From NCBI RefSeq assembly GCF_000340965.1, contig NZ_ANAY01000013.1:1-64000 (forward strand): a stretch of DNA of 64,000 nucleotides, written 5' to 3'. Below are positions 1 to 8,273 of this stretch, in pieces. The translations under genes and the position numbers were made by a program. Under the pieces are notes generated by a model that made no database searches, was not told where the DNA came from, and saw only the letters and a list, made by a program, of their open reading frames with translations. Origin of the DNA: Nocardiopsis kunsanensis DSM 44524 (GTDB taxonomy: Bacteria > Actinomycetota > Actinomycetes > Streptosporangiales > Streptosporangiaceae). Each line of letters begins with the position of its first letter. Position 1 is the first letter of the stretch.

Positions 1-860
1 CGGCCCCCGAGGCCCCGCCTGCCCCAGCAGAGCATTGAGTCCGGGGGCGGCCGGTGTGCGGGTGGCTGGGCGGGTTTCGGCGCGTGGGTATTGCTGCCGG
101 AACCGGCTTCGGCTGTGGTTCTTGTTGCCGGGGTCGGATTCGAGGCCCAGGCGGTGCCGGGCCGGGCGGGTGATAGTGCCCGTGTGGGCACCGTAGGCGG
201 GTGCTGGTGCCCACACGAGCACTGTCAACGGTGGTTTTCGGTCTCCGGGGTCCGCACGGGGCCGCTCCAGCTCCCCCGGTGTGCTCCAGCTCCACCGGCG
301 GGGGAGATTCTCCGAAGCAGGGGTGCCCACGCTGGTGGGCCCCGGCTGCAACGCCCTGCCGGGAGCAAGCGGGGCCTGGGGTGGCTGCGCACACGCCTGC
401 CGCCCCCGGCCTCCATACGCCGCCGGGAGCGGCCGGGGCCGGCCGTTGCCTCCGCAGGAGCGAGCCACCGTGCACACACCGCAAGCGTTGACCGCAATGG
501 CCCACCACTGGGGGTTGGCGGTTGGGTCCCCCACCCTTTTTGGGCGGATGGTTGGTCTGCGGCCGTTGGGTGTTCGGCGGCGAGAGCGGGCCGGCCCGGG
601 GAAGGGGCGGACCGCACACCCCGAGGCGCCGCGAGAACCCATCACACACCCGCCACCATCAGCGCGATGAAGCAGGTGTGGCGGGGCGCCGAAGCGGGTT
701 GCGGGAAGCCCCGGCCGGGCTACGCTCGGCGCTCCGACGAACACCACCCACCCGTCACCGGTCCATCGACCATCGGCCCCGGCCCACCTGCACCGGTCCA
801 TCCACCCCCAACGCACCTCCCCACCTCAGGACCAGAGCCTTCAGCCCTCAGGCCCCGACC
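1..860 (+). repeat. Large dispersed non-coding repeat element, copy A (left end cut off by window)
   Basis: The region is about 860 bp with no credible gene. The reading frames present are low-complexity Pro/Arg/Ala strings and differ between copies. Bases 1-247 match 36818-37065 with only a few substitutions and one inserted G. Bases 542-751 match 37295-37504 at roughly nine in ten positions. The stretch between (248-541) is built from the same modules in a different arrangement, and it carries two stem-loop modules (about 335-365 and 400-425) where copy B has one. The top strand becomes C-rich towards the right end. Both copies end just downstream of a minus-strand gene. The left arm, if present, lies outside the window. 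Function is unknown. Confidence 0.85.
176..222. repeat. Core hairpin of repeat element, copy A
   Basis: GTGCCCGTGTGGGCACC (176-192) pairs with GGTGCCCACACGAGCAC (206-222) with one mismatch in 17, leaving a 13-nt loop. The same hairpin occurs unchanged in copy B at 36994-37040. It is the strongest secondary structure inside the near-identical core. Confidence 0.85.
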
Positions 861-884
861 CCGACACAAGTTAACGAAGTACTA

Positions 885-1859
885 CTAGGTCAGTGATGAC
901 ACGTGCACGTGGTCGAAGTGGTTCTGGGTCAGGTTGCCGCGGTCCTCCATGCCGCGCCACTGCCGGCTGCCGGTGTGCCAGATCTGCTGTTCCCAGATGA
1001 TGTAGTCGATGCCCAGCCGGTCGGCGTTGTCGATCGCGTACTGGGCGATCTGCGTACCGAGTTGCCGGTTCCCCTCCGAGGGCATGGCACCGTTGGCGCT
1101 CATCATGAAGTCGCAGGCACGGCCCTCGCCGTGGTCGTCGGCGCTGGGCCGGTAGCAGCCCACGGGGAAGGGCGCGCCGAACTGGCCGATGATGTCGTCG
1201 CGGATCGTGGCCATTGTCGGGGTGACGTCGGCGAAACCGGGGCCCCGGGCGTCGGCGGGGACACTGCCGTCGCCGTTGCCGGGGTTCTGGGCCTCCTCCT
1301 CGGCCTCCAGCTCCGCGATGCGCTCCTCGACGTCGTCCTTCTGTTCCTCGAGCTCCTCGACGAGTTCGGCGGCGTCCTGGAGTTCGGTGTCGAGCTCCTC
1401 GGTGACCTCCTCGGCCTCGTCGCGGGTGTCGATGAGGTCGGAGATCTGCTCGGCCTGTGACTCGCCCAGGTAGTTGGCGTTGGCCGCGTCGGAGAACATC
1501 TGCTCGGGGTCGCTGTCGAAGACCACACGCAGCGCCGGGTCGACGGCACCGTCGACGTATCGGGCATGGGCGATCTCCGAGACGGTGCCGCGGGAGGCCT
1601 CGAGGCGCTCCTCGACCTCTGCCAGGTCCTCCTCGGCCTTCTCGACACGGTCCTTGATCTCGTTGAACTGGAGGAGTTCGCCGTTGTAGGACTCCTCCAG
1701 TTCCTCTGCGCGCTCGGTGAGTTCGTCGATGTCGACGTCGTCGGGATCGGCGTGTGCGACCCCCGCGACCGGCCCGAGGAGGAGAGCGGCGCTGATGGTG
1801 GTGAGGGTGAGGAGGGCCCGCTGGGTGCGCAGGGTGCGGCTTCGAGGAGAGGATGTCAT
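885..1859 (-). CDS. Secreted coiled-coil protein with C-terminal peptidase-like domain
   Basis: The product is 324 aa. The ATG at 1859 is preceded by GGAG; a longer upstream frame exists but has a poor N terminus. Residues 1-38 form a signal peptide (basic start, hydrophobic stretch, cleavage near VAHADP). Residues 40-190 are a highly charged Glu-rich coiled coil resembling NlpC/P60-type and PcsB-like N-terminal regions. The C-terminal 110 residues, from about GCYRPSAD to HFDHVHV, contain conserved His, Asp, Trp and Cys. They look like the C-terminal domain often attached to actinobacterial coiled-coil exported proteins that act on peptidoglycan. It probably acts in the cell wall, but the catalytic class is an inference. 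It is the last gene before repeat element A. Confidence 0.75.
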   Translation of the reverse strand: MTSSPRSRTLRTQRALLTLTTISAALLLGPVAGVAHADPDDVDIDELTERAEELEESYNGELLQFNEIKDRVEKAEEDLAEVEERLEASRGTVSEIAHARYVDGAVDPALRVVFDSDPEQMFSDAANANYLGESQAEQISDLIDTRDEAEEVTEELDTELQDAAELVEELEEQKDDVEERIAELEAEEEAQNPGNGDGSVPADARGPGFADVTPTMATIRDDIIGQFGAPFPVGCYRPSADDHGEGRACDFMMSANGAMPSEGNRQLGTQIAQYAIDNADRLGIDYIIWEQQIWHTGSRQWRGMEDRGNLTQNHFDHVHVSSLT

Positions 1860-2103
1860 GTCGGCTCCGTGGATGGTCTGGACACATCCGGTCGCCCGCG
1901 GCCGTGGAGGGTCAGGAGGGGGGTTGCAACCGCGGAGCCGGAGGTCTGAGAAGACCATACGAGATCTTGGCGTTACATGCCCGATGTGTCGAACGCCGGG
2001 CTTGTGGACTGCGCGGGGATGTGTCTAGAACATACCTGTTACCGACGACCGTCCGCGCCCGCCGCGTCCGTCCCACCCACGGGCCGTGGACAGGTTTCCC
2101 TGT

Positions 2104-2661
2104 TCAGGCGCCACCGAAAGCGCTCGGCAGGGCGCTTCCCTGCTGCGCCTCGCTGTCCTGGGAACCGGAGAGGAACCAGTCGGAACGGCGAATGTCACGC
2201 AGGGCCCGCTTCCGGTCCTCCTTCGGCAACCGGTCGATGTAGAGCATGCCGTCGAGGTGGTCGGTCTCGTGCTGCAAGCACTGGGCCATGAGGTCGGTGC
2301 CCTCCACGGTGACGGGCTCGTTGCGCACGTCGACCCCGGTGACCACCGCCCGGCGCGCACGCTTGGTGTGGTACCAGAGCTTGGGAATGGACAAGCAGCC
2401 CTCGTCGCAGTCCTGGAGTTCGTCGGACAGTTCCACGATGCGCGGGTTGATGACGTAACCGACACGGCCGTCGACGTCGTAGCTGAAGGCGCTCAACCCC
2501 ACACCGATCTGGGTGGCGGCCACACCGGCGCGCCCCGGGGCGTCGACGGTGTCGAGGAGGTCGCGGACCAGCTTCTCGGTGTGCCGGTCGAACGAAGTGA
2601 CCGGGACGGTCGGACTGGTGAGTACGGGGTCGCCGAAACGGACGATGGGGCACATGCTCAT
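2104..2661 (-). CDS. def: Peptide deformylase
   Basis: The protein (185 aa) removes the N-terminal formyl group from nascent proteins. All three family motifs are present: RAGVAATQ (residues 44-51), EGCLS (87-91) and HETDH (131-135). Cys89, His131 and His135 are the expected metal ligands and Glu132 the catalytic base. The start is uncertain by two codons (MSMCP or MCP). Neither ATG has a clear ribosome binding site, and TTAACC lies just upstream of the start, so a leaderless transcript is possible. The neighbour upstream is the nucleotidyltransferase-like gene. Confidence 0.95.
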   Translation of the reverse strand: MSMCPIVRFGDPVLTSPTVPVTSFDRHTEKLVRDLLDTVDAPGRAGVAATQIGVGLSAFSYDVDGRVGYVINPRIVELSDELQDCDEGCLSIPKLWYHTKRARRAVVTGVDVRNEPVTVEGTDLMAQCLQHETDHLDGMLYIDRLPKEDRKRALRDIRRSDWFLSGSQDSEAQQGSALPSAFGGA

Positions 2662-2729
2662 AGGAACAGGTTAAGCGGCCCCGCGGACGGGCGGCCCGTG
2701 TCCCGTTTCCTCCCGCCGGCCGGACCGGC

Positions 2730-3542
2730 TCAGGTGGCGAGCTTTCCGCGCAGGGACTCGTCCAGGACCATCTCGATGTAGTCCAGCGCGGCACGGCGGC
2801 GGGCCAGGGCGCTCTCGTACAGGGACGGCCCCTGGGAGGCACGGCGTACGCGCAGGCATTCGTTGACGATGCGCTGCCATTTCTCCGGGAAGGCGTGCAG
2901 GGCGTAGGCTCCCGCCCCCGACTTGGACGTGATCTCGCCGGTCCTGAGTGTGAAGTGCAGGCGGCTGACGCTGAGCACGCTCCAGGAGGGGGCGAGGGAT
3001 CCCAGCACGGCGAGGCCGCGCGGGGTGACCAGGCGCCCGGCCTTCTCCCTCCAACGGCGCCACTGTTCGTCGAGCGAGCCCAGCGACCATGCGCGCAGAC
3101 TCTCCGGCTCGTCCCACACGTCGAGTTCCAGGGGATGGGGCCCTCGCACGGTCACACCGCGTTCGGCCAGGACGTGCCAGGTCACGGGGTTGACGTCCTG
3201 CTGGGCGCGGGACCGGAACCGGCCCCCGACCACCGAGGCGACGGGACCGCAAGCGGCCGGGTCGCGGGTGAGGTCGTCCCAGGTGACGTGGACACCGTTG
3301 AACTGGGGGCCGGGCATCTCGCTGCGCGTACGCATGTGGGCACGGCGCAGGCGGTCGGCCTGGTCGGGGTCGGGGCGGCGGTCGGTGACCACCACGAAGT
3401 CGACGTCGCTGGTGTGGGGGCGGAAGTCGCCGAGCGCGACCGAACCGGTCAGGTACAGGCCGCACACGAGACCGGGGGCCTCGTGGTCGGCGTGGGAGAG
3501 GAAGGTCTGGGCCAGCGTCTGCACCCGCGGGTGGACGGCCAT
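2730..3542 (-). CDS. AadA-like nucleotidyltransferase (DUF4111)
   Basis: The product is 270 aa. The ATG at 3542 (MAVHPR) follows CTGGAGTG; a longer frame upstream has no homology-like features. The N-terminal domain carries the polymerase-beta-type signature GSVALGDF (33-40) followed by DVD (46-48), which would bind Mg-nucleotide. The C-terminal half, with the pattern LHFTLRTG...SKSGAGAYA, fits the DUF4111 helical domain of AadA-type aminoglycoside adenylyltransferases. It may adenylylate an aminoglycoside, but chromosomal homologues of this kind often have unknown substrates, so a resistance role is not established. Confidence 0.8.
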   Translation of the reverse strand: MAVHPRVQTLAQTFLSHADHEAPGLVCGLYLTGSVALGDFRPHTSDVDFVVVTDRRPDPDQADRLRRAHMRTRSEMPGPQFNGVHVTWDDLTRDPAACGPVASVVGGRFRSRAQQDVNPVTWHVLAERGVTVRGPHPLELDVWDEPESLRAWSLGSLDEQWRRWREKAGRLVTPRGLAVLGSLAPSWSVLSVSRLHFTLRTGEITSKSGAGAYALHAFPEKWQRIVNECLRVRRASQGPSLYESALARRRAALDYIEMVLDESLRGKLAT

Positions 3543-4325
3543 ACTCACTCCAGTCTGAATGGTTCGTCGTGGGTCGTGCGGGTTCCGGTAAGAGCGGACG
3601 GAAGGGCACGGTTCGCCGTGCGGAACGGATGCGATCCGTGTGACCCGTGGTGCCGAAGGTGGCGTGTTGTGTCCGACCGGTGCACGGTGTCCGCTCGTCT
3701 CCAAGTTTGAGCGCGCTCGGGTGAGTTGGCAAGTGATCACGCCGCACTCGCACCCTGTCTCCCCACGTCAGGTGGTGTGCGCCCGCAACAGAGGAGGGGA
3801 GCTCACACCCTTGACACAGGGCGAACGAATATGGCAAGGCCCCCTCCCCCGCCGTCGGGGAGGGCGGCACGGCTCAGCGCCCGGGCCACCCTCCGTGCCG
3901 GTGGGGCGCTCTCAGCATGTGCACCTGCTCCATGCGAATGCACGGGAATTCTTCGTGGATATCTCTCTGGAGAGGATCAAAAAAGCCACTCCACCCACAC
4001 GAGCAACTCCCTACCGGCGAGTAATGAGTTTTCGGACTCATTTTGTGGGTTTTCGCCCGGGGCTGCGTATCATTGGCACAGGCGAGAGGGGTAATACCGT
4101 TTTCCCCTGAAGGCCCGGGAAGTGCGCATCACCACCATCGCCGACCGACCCCTCCCCTGCACTTCGGAAATCGTTATGGTTCACCGAGCCCTTCCAAGGT
4201 GATAACCAAACCAACCACTCTCTGCCGCTTCCCTCCGGACAACACGGGGAACTCAGGAAAAACCGTGCCTGTTTACGCTCGGTACGCGTCGGCAGAGAGG
4301 ACGTAGCGATCCCAAGGAGCCGTGC
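3543..4325. other. 783-bp intergenic region without a gene
   Basis: The region separates divergent genes, so it holds promoters for both. A TTGACA hexamer lies near 3811. Bases from about 3930 to 4110 are visibly less GC-rich than the surroundings, include a run of six A, and contain the hairpin at 4023-4042. Open frames here are not convincing as proteins. A small RNA or a long 5' leader is possible but unproven. Confidence 0.5.
4023..4044 (+). terminator. Terminator-like hairpin in intergenic region
   Basis: AATGAGT pairs with ACTCATT across a TTTCGG loop and is followed directly by TT. It is short (7 bp) and AT-rich, unusual for this genome. It could end a small transcript starting in the region, for example near the TTGACA at about 3811. 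Confidence 0.4.
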
Positions 4326-5003
4326 ATGGTCCCCACGATGGTCCTCGTAGCCGACGACTCCCGCGACGCCCAACGCCGGGAAGCCCTCCACGGCCTGGCC
4401 GGCGCCGTCGCCGATCGGGGCGAGGTTCCCGTGACCCCCGCCTTCGGCGCCCCAGCGGAGGTGGCCGCCACCGTCCACGGGGTACAAGGCCCCAAGGTCG
4501 TCGTACCGGCGTTCGTGGCGGGCGGTGACGTCGCCAGCGCCCACATGCTCTCCCGTATCGGGCTGTCGGAGCTGCGCGACTCCTGCCACACCCCTCCCCT
4601 GGGCGCCGTCCCCTCCATCGTCTCGGACATGGCCACACGCCTGACCGAATCCGGGTGGAGCCGCCAGGACGGGGTCGTCCTGGCGGCCGACGGCGCCACC
4701 GGCACCGATGAACGCACCGTGGTCACGGACGTGGCGCGCATGCTCAGCCGGCGCCTCGACACCCCCGTCCAGGTCGGTTATCTGCGTACCTGGGCGCCCT
4801 CGGTCTCCGACGCCGTGGACCGCCTGCGCCGCGGCGGGCACGGCAACGTCGCCGTCGCGGCCTGGCGCATGGTCGACGGGTCCGACTTCGACCTGCTGCG
4901 TTCCCTGGACGCCACCGCGATCACCTCACCACTGTGGCCCTCCGAGCTGGTCGTCGACACCCTGCTCGCCCAGCACCGGACCGCCAAGGGACGCCTCGTC
5001 TGA
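4326..5003 (+). CDS. CbiX/SirB-like protein lacking the chelatase histidines
   Basis: The product is 225 aa. The ATG at 4326 follows AAGGAG. The N-terminal VLVADDSRD and the pattern VVVPAFVAGGD resemble sirohydrochlorin/cobalt chelatase repeats (VAHGSRD and VPLxLxxGxH). At both places where the family has a metal-binding His, this protein has Asp (residues 10 and 68). The length fits a two-lobed CbiX-type fold. No cobalamin or siroheme genes are adjacent. It may be a non-catalytic relative or use another ligand set; chelatase activity should not be assumed. Confidence 0.65.
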   Translation: MVPTMVLVADDSRDAQRREALHGLAGAVADRGEVPVTPAFGAPAEVAATVHGVQGPKVVVPAFVAGGDVASAHMLSRIGLSELRDSCHTPPLGAVPSIVSDMATRLTESGWSRQDGVVLAADGATGTDERTVVTDVARMLSRRLDTPVQVGYLRTWAPSVSDAVDRLRRGGHGNVAVAAWRMVDGSDFDLLRSLDATAITSPLWPSELVVDTLLAQHRTAKGRLV

Positions 5004-5192
5004 GCCCGACGGAGACTGTTATCGCCGGGCCGGGGTGGGTAGGGCCGTGAACGGCGGGGATCTCCCGCACGACGGCACAGCCCGGTGAACGGGACACCCC
5101 GGTCGCGGCCCGTCCTGGACCCGGGCGGGGCTCACACCCCGCGTCCGCGCAGCGCGGCCGGACTGCGGTGCGGGCGAACCTGAGGTGAACAC

Positions 5193-6119
5193 ATGAGCGA
5201 AGTCACAGAGCGGTGGGTCGGCGAGGAGCAACGCCGTCGGTTCGAGCGGCGATTCGGGGCCCACGTCGGCGACTGGCTGGAGGAACTGCCCGCCACGCTC
5301 GAAGCACTCGCCACGGAATGGGACCTGACCCTGCAGCACTCGGCGGTCCCGGGAGGGCGCACCTCCGTGGTCGTGTACGTGACGCTCGCCGACGGCCGCC
5401 GAGGTGTCCTGAAGCTCTCGCCCGACCACGGGCTGGCCCAGGCCGAGGCACAGATGCTGCGGATGTGGGCCGAGTGCGGCCGGGTACCCGAGGTGTGGGA
5501 GCTGGACCACGACCGCGGTGCGATCCTCATGGAGCGGATCCGGGGGCGGCCTCTGTCCGCCTCGGGCGTACTGCCCCCGATGGCCACGATCGGCGCGCTC
5601 ATCCAGGGCCTGCACTCCGTGGACGGTGAACCGGAGCATCTCGCGGAGTTGCGGCCGCTCATGGCGCGTGTGCAATTCGTCTTCGACATGTGGGGACGTG
5701 AACGGGCCGAGGGTCCGGCGGCCGGGATCGTCCCACCTGCGGTCCTGCACCAGGGGTTCAACCGAGCACGCGACCTCGCCCACGACGACGTCGGCACGGT
5801 GCCCCTGCACGGCGACCTGCATCCCGGCAACGTCATCGACGGCGGCGCGCGCGGGCTCGTGGCGCTCGACCCACGCGCGTGCGCGGGTGACGGCGCATCC
5901 GACACGGTGGACTGGCTCATGTGGCGGATCACCGACCCCGCCCAGGCCCGGCAGCGCGCCGAGGAGCTCTCCAAGGCCACGGGCATGGACGCGGAACGGA
6001 TGCTCGACTGGGCGCGTGCGTTCGCACCGTGCCTCGCGGTGGCCATGGTCAACCGGGGCCGGCAGCAGAGCAAGGAGTTCGAGACGGTCATGGAACTCGC
6101 CCAGAGCCAGGTGCCCTGA
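5193..6119 (+). CDS. Aminoglycoside 6-phosphotransferase-like kinase
   Basis: The product is 308 aa. The start at 5193 follows GAGGTG. The sequence fits the APH(6)/hydroxyurea phosphotransferase family (PF04655), with a probable ATP-contacting Lys at 74 (VLKLS), the catalytic loop HGDLHPGN (206-213) and a downstream metal-binding Asp in ALDPRA (226). Members inactivate streptomycin or hydroxyurea by phosphorylation, and many chromosomal copies have no known substrate. It stands alone here and is not part of an antibiotic cluster, so the true substrate is open. Confidence 0.85.
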   Translation: MSEVTERWVGEEQRRRFERRFGAHVGDWLEELPATLEALATEWDLTLQHSAVPGGRTSVVVYVTLADGRRGVLKLSPDHGLAQAEAQMLRMWAECGRVPEVWELDHDRGAILMERIRGRPLSASGVLPPMATIGALIQGLHSVDGEPEHLAELRPLMARVQFVFDMWGRERAEGPAAGIVPPAVLHQGFNRARDLAHDDVGTVPLHGDLHPGNVIDGGARGLVALDPRACAGDGASDTVDWLMWRITDPAQARQRAEELSKATGMDAERMLDWARAFAPCLAVAMVNRGRQQSKEFETVMELAQSQVP

Positions 6120-6224
6120 ACCCTCCCGGCCCCACCGTCACCCGTCGGCCCGACGGTCGCGCTGACGCGCGCCGGGAGGCCGCACCGTGCCGGCCCCGGG
6201 GCTCGGGGCCGGGGCGGCTCGGGC

Positions 6225-7304
6225 TCAGGGGGCTCGGCGGTCGTCCCGGGGATCGTCGAGCATGTCCCAGTACGCCTGGGGGTCGTCCGCACTCAGCCGG
6301 TCCCGGCCGCGCGGGTCGCCCCCGCCCGGAAGGGACCCTCCGCCCCACGGCGTCCGCTCGCCCGGGCTCCCGGTGCCCTCAGCGGCTCCGCTCCCCCACG
6401 ACGTGTGATCACCGGTGGCGCCGGTGTCGGCCGTCTCCCCCGTGTCCGGGTAGTCGTAGTAATCGTCGTAGTAGTCGTGCCGGTCGTCGTCGGGCGCCGC
6501 CGATGCGGGCGGGAAGACCATCGAGCGGAAGTTGAGCCCCACGTGCACGGCGATCGGTACCCACAGGCTCCCGGTCCCCAGGTACAGGACAGTGAACAGG
6601 GTCCCGGTCAGGGCCCCGTGGGCAGTGCCCCACCACCCCTGATAGACGTGCGCGAGGGAGAACAGCAGGATCGACAGCAGCGCGGCCACGAGCAGGGGCA
6701 GTCCCATACTCGCCACGAGGGTGATGAACAGGCCCCGGTACAGCAGTTCGGCGAAGAACCCGCCCGTGACGGCGGTGCCGGCGGCGGTCGCCTGCTCAGC
6801 GCGGGTACGCGGATAGAGCAGCTCCTCGACCCTGCGGCCGGGTTCGGGCAGGGTCATGGGACGGTCTGCGGCGCGGCGCCCCTTGTGGGTCCCGCGCTTC
6901 TTCGGCCCGGGCAGGCGTTCGTCCGGCTTCCCGGGCAGCAGCCGTTCGCGGCTGGGCATGCCGTTGACCAACACCCAGAACAGCGCGAGCGCCACCAGAC
7001 CGCCGATCGCACCGCCCACGACCGGGCCGACCGCGTGGGGCGCACGCAGTCCGAGATCGTCGGCCGCGAGCCCGGGCGAGAGCACGACCACGAGCAGCAC
7101 GAGCAGCCCCCACAGGACGTGCACGCCCATGGTGACGGCGTGGAGCAGCTTCAGGGAACGCTCGTCGTCGAAGCGGCTACGGGAGAGCCAGGCGTAGGCC
7201 CGTCGCCCGAGCAGGGGTTCCCCGATCGCCGCGAAGAAGAGCAGCAGGACCGCCAGAAGGGTCCCGGCGAGGCTGACTTGAGGAAGAGTCTCGGACCATG
7301 GCAC
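6225..7304 (-). CDS. CPBP-family intramembrane protease homologue with altered motif 1
   Basis: The product is about 359 aa if it starts at GTG 7304; the ribosome binding site is weak, so the start is uncertain. There are several hydrophobic segments at residues 10-30, 55-82, 95-114, 175-245 and around 250. The CPBP (CAAX-like) motifs are recognisable: motif 1 reads AELLYR (185-190) instead of EExxxR, motif 2 is FSLAH (215-219), motif 3 is HVGLN (254-258). The lost first Glu is the one thought to activate water, so activity is doubtful. The last ~90 residues are an acidic, Tyr/Gly/Pro-rich cytoplasmic tail. It is last in an operon with an M48 protease and an M20 hydrolase. Confidence 0.8.
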   Translation of the reverse strand: MPWSETLPQVSLAGTLLAVLLLFFAAIGEPLLGRRAYAWLSRSRFDDERSLKLLHAVTMGVHVLWGLLVLLVVVLSPGLAADDLGLRAPHAVGPVVGGAIGGLVALALFWVLVNGMPSRERLLPGKPDERLPGPKKRGTHKGRRAADRPMTLPEPGRRVEELLYPRTRAEQATAAGTAVTGGFFAELLYRGLFITLVASMGLPLLVAALLSILLFSLAHVYQGWWGTAHGALTGTLFTVLYLGTGSLWVPIAVHVGLNFRSMVFPPASAAPDDDRHDYYDDYYDYPDTGETADTGATGDHTSWGSGAAEGTGSPGERTPWGGGSLPGGGDPRGRDRLSADDPQAYWDMLDDPRDDRRAP

Positions 7305-7458
7305 GGGGCAATGGTAGGGGCGATCCGCTGCTTTTCGAACCGTACGGACCACATGTTCGCGCCCACACCCCTTGAGCTGCGCTGCGAAGAACACACCAGG
7401 GTGGGCAGTGCCACGGATCACACGGAGCGGGGCCGGCCGTGCGTCGTCCCGGAGCCGG

Positions 7459-8181
7459 TCACAGGAGCCGTCCGGGCCTGTCGGGGTCGGCCAGCGCGGC
7501 GAACCGGAAGGTGTTGACCGGATGGCTGGACAAGAGGTTGACCAGTAGCACGAAGAACCCGGTGTCGGTGTGGGCACGGGCGGCGATGTCGTCGAAGTCC
7601 ACGTCGGGGTAGAGGTACTTGCCGGCGGCCAGGACCTGGAGCATGTGGCGGCCCTCGGGGCAGAAGGCGTGGGCATGGTTGTCGGCGGTGTACTCCTGGG
7701 CACGTCCCAGGGTGCTGCCGACGCCGGGGATCACGTTGGCCACGGAGATGCCGAACTGGCGCCAGAAGGAGGTGTGGCCGGCGGCGATGTGTCCGACCTC
7801 GTGGCCGATGACGAACCGCAGGGCGTCGGGGTCCCGCAGTCGGCCGCCGACCTCGAACAGGTCACTGTTGATCGCGACGTAGCGGCGCTGCCCGTGTCCG
7901 GACGCGAACGCGTTGACGACACCGTTGCCGAGCACGACGTAGGCCTCCGGGACGTGGGGCATGCCGAAGTGCTCGGCTGCCTCCCGGACCATCCGGTGGG
8001 CCTCGGGGAACTGTTCTCCGGTGATACGCACTCCGTTGACCCGCTGGAGGGCGTGCAGGTATCCGCGCACGAAGTAGACCAGCAGCGGGATGCTGAGCAG
8101 CAGCAGCGGCTGGTCGGGGGCACCGGACAGAAAACGGCTGACCGCACCGAGAACGGCCAGCCCGGTGACGGCCACGCACAC
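7459..8181 (-). CDS. M48-family membrane metalloprotease
   Basis: The product is 240 aa from GTG 8181. No better start is visible because the frame runs up against the preceding gene. Two N-terminal membrane segments (residues 1-17 and 24-42) are followed by the zinc motif HEVGH (127-131) and the third ligand Glu163 in AQEYTAD. This is the HtpX/Ste24-type M48 arrangement, with the catalytic domain probably facing the cytosol. The C terminus contains the SHPVNTFR stretch typical of the family. It lies 92 bp downstream of the M20 hydrolase gene and 154 bp upstream of the CPBP gene, all on the minus strand. Confidence 0.9.
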   Translation of the reverse strand: MCVAVTGLAVLGAVSRFLSGAPDQPLLLLSIPLLVYFVRGYLHALQRVNGVRITGEQFPEAHRMVREAAEHFGMPHVPEAYVVLGNGVVNAFASGHGQRRYVAINSDLFEVGGRLRDPDALRFVIGHEVGHIAAGHTSFWRQFGISVANVIPGVGSTLGRAQEYTADNHAHAFCPEGRHMLQVLAAGKYLYPDVDFDDIAARAHTDTGFFVLLVNLLSSHPVNTFRFAALADPDRPGRLL

Positions 8182-8273
8182 CGCGAGCGCAGTGTTCTCC
8201 CGCGGATGGCGCAGCCGTCGGCGCAGGTGGGGGTCGCCCCAGCCCCAGCGGGCGGGGCGCCCCCCGTGTGCGT

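Noticed and set aside
1-860. Group II intron or retron interpretation of the repeat element
   Set aside because: No domain V-like sequence, no reverse transcriptase and no msr/msd-type arrangement could be recognised. The GTGCC start of the core hairpin alone is not evidence.
3726-4094. 122-codon plus-strand frame in the 3543-4325 gap
   Set aside because: No ribosome binding site, no conserved-looking composition, and it runs through the hairpin. A short RNA is the better hypothesis.
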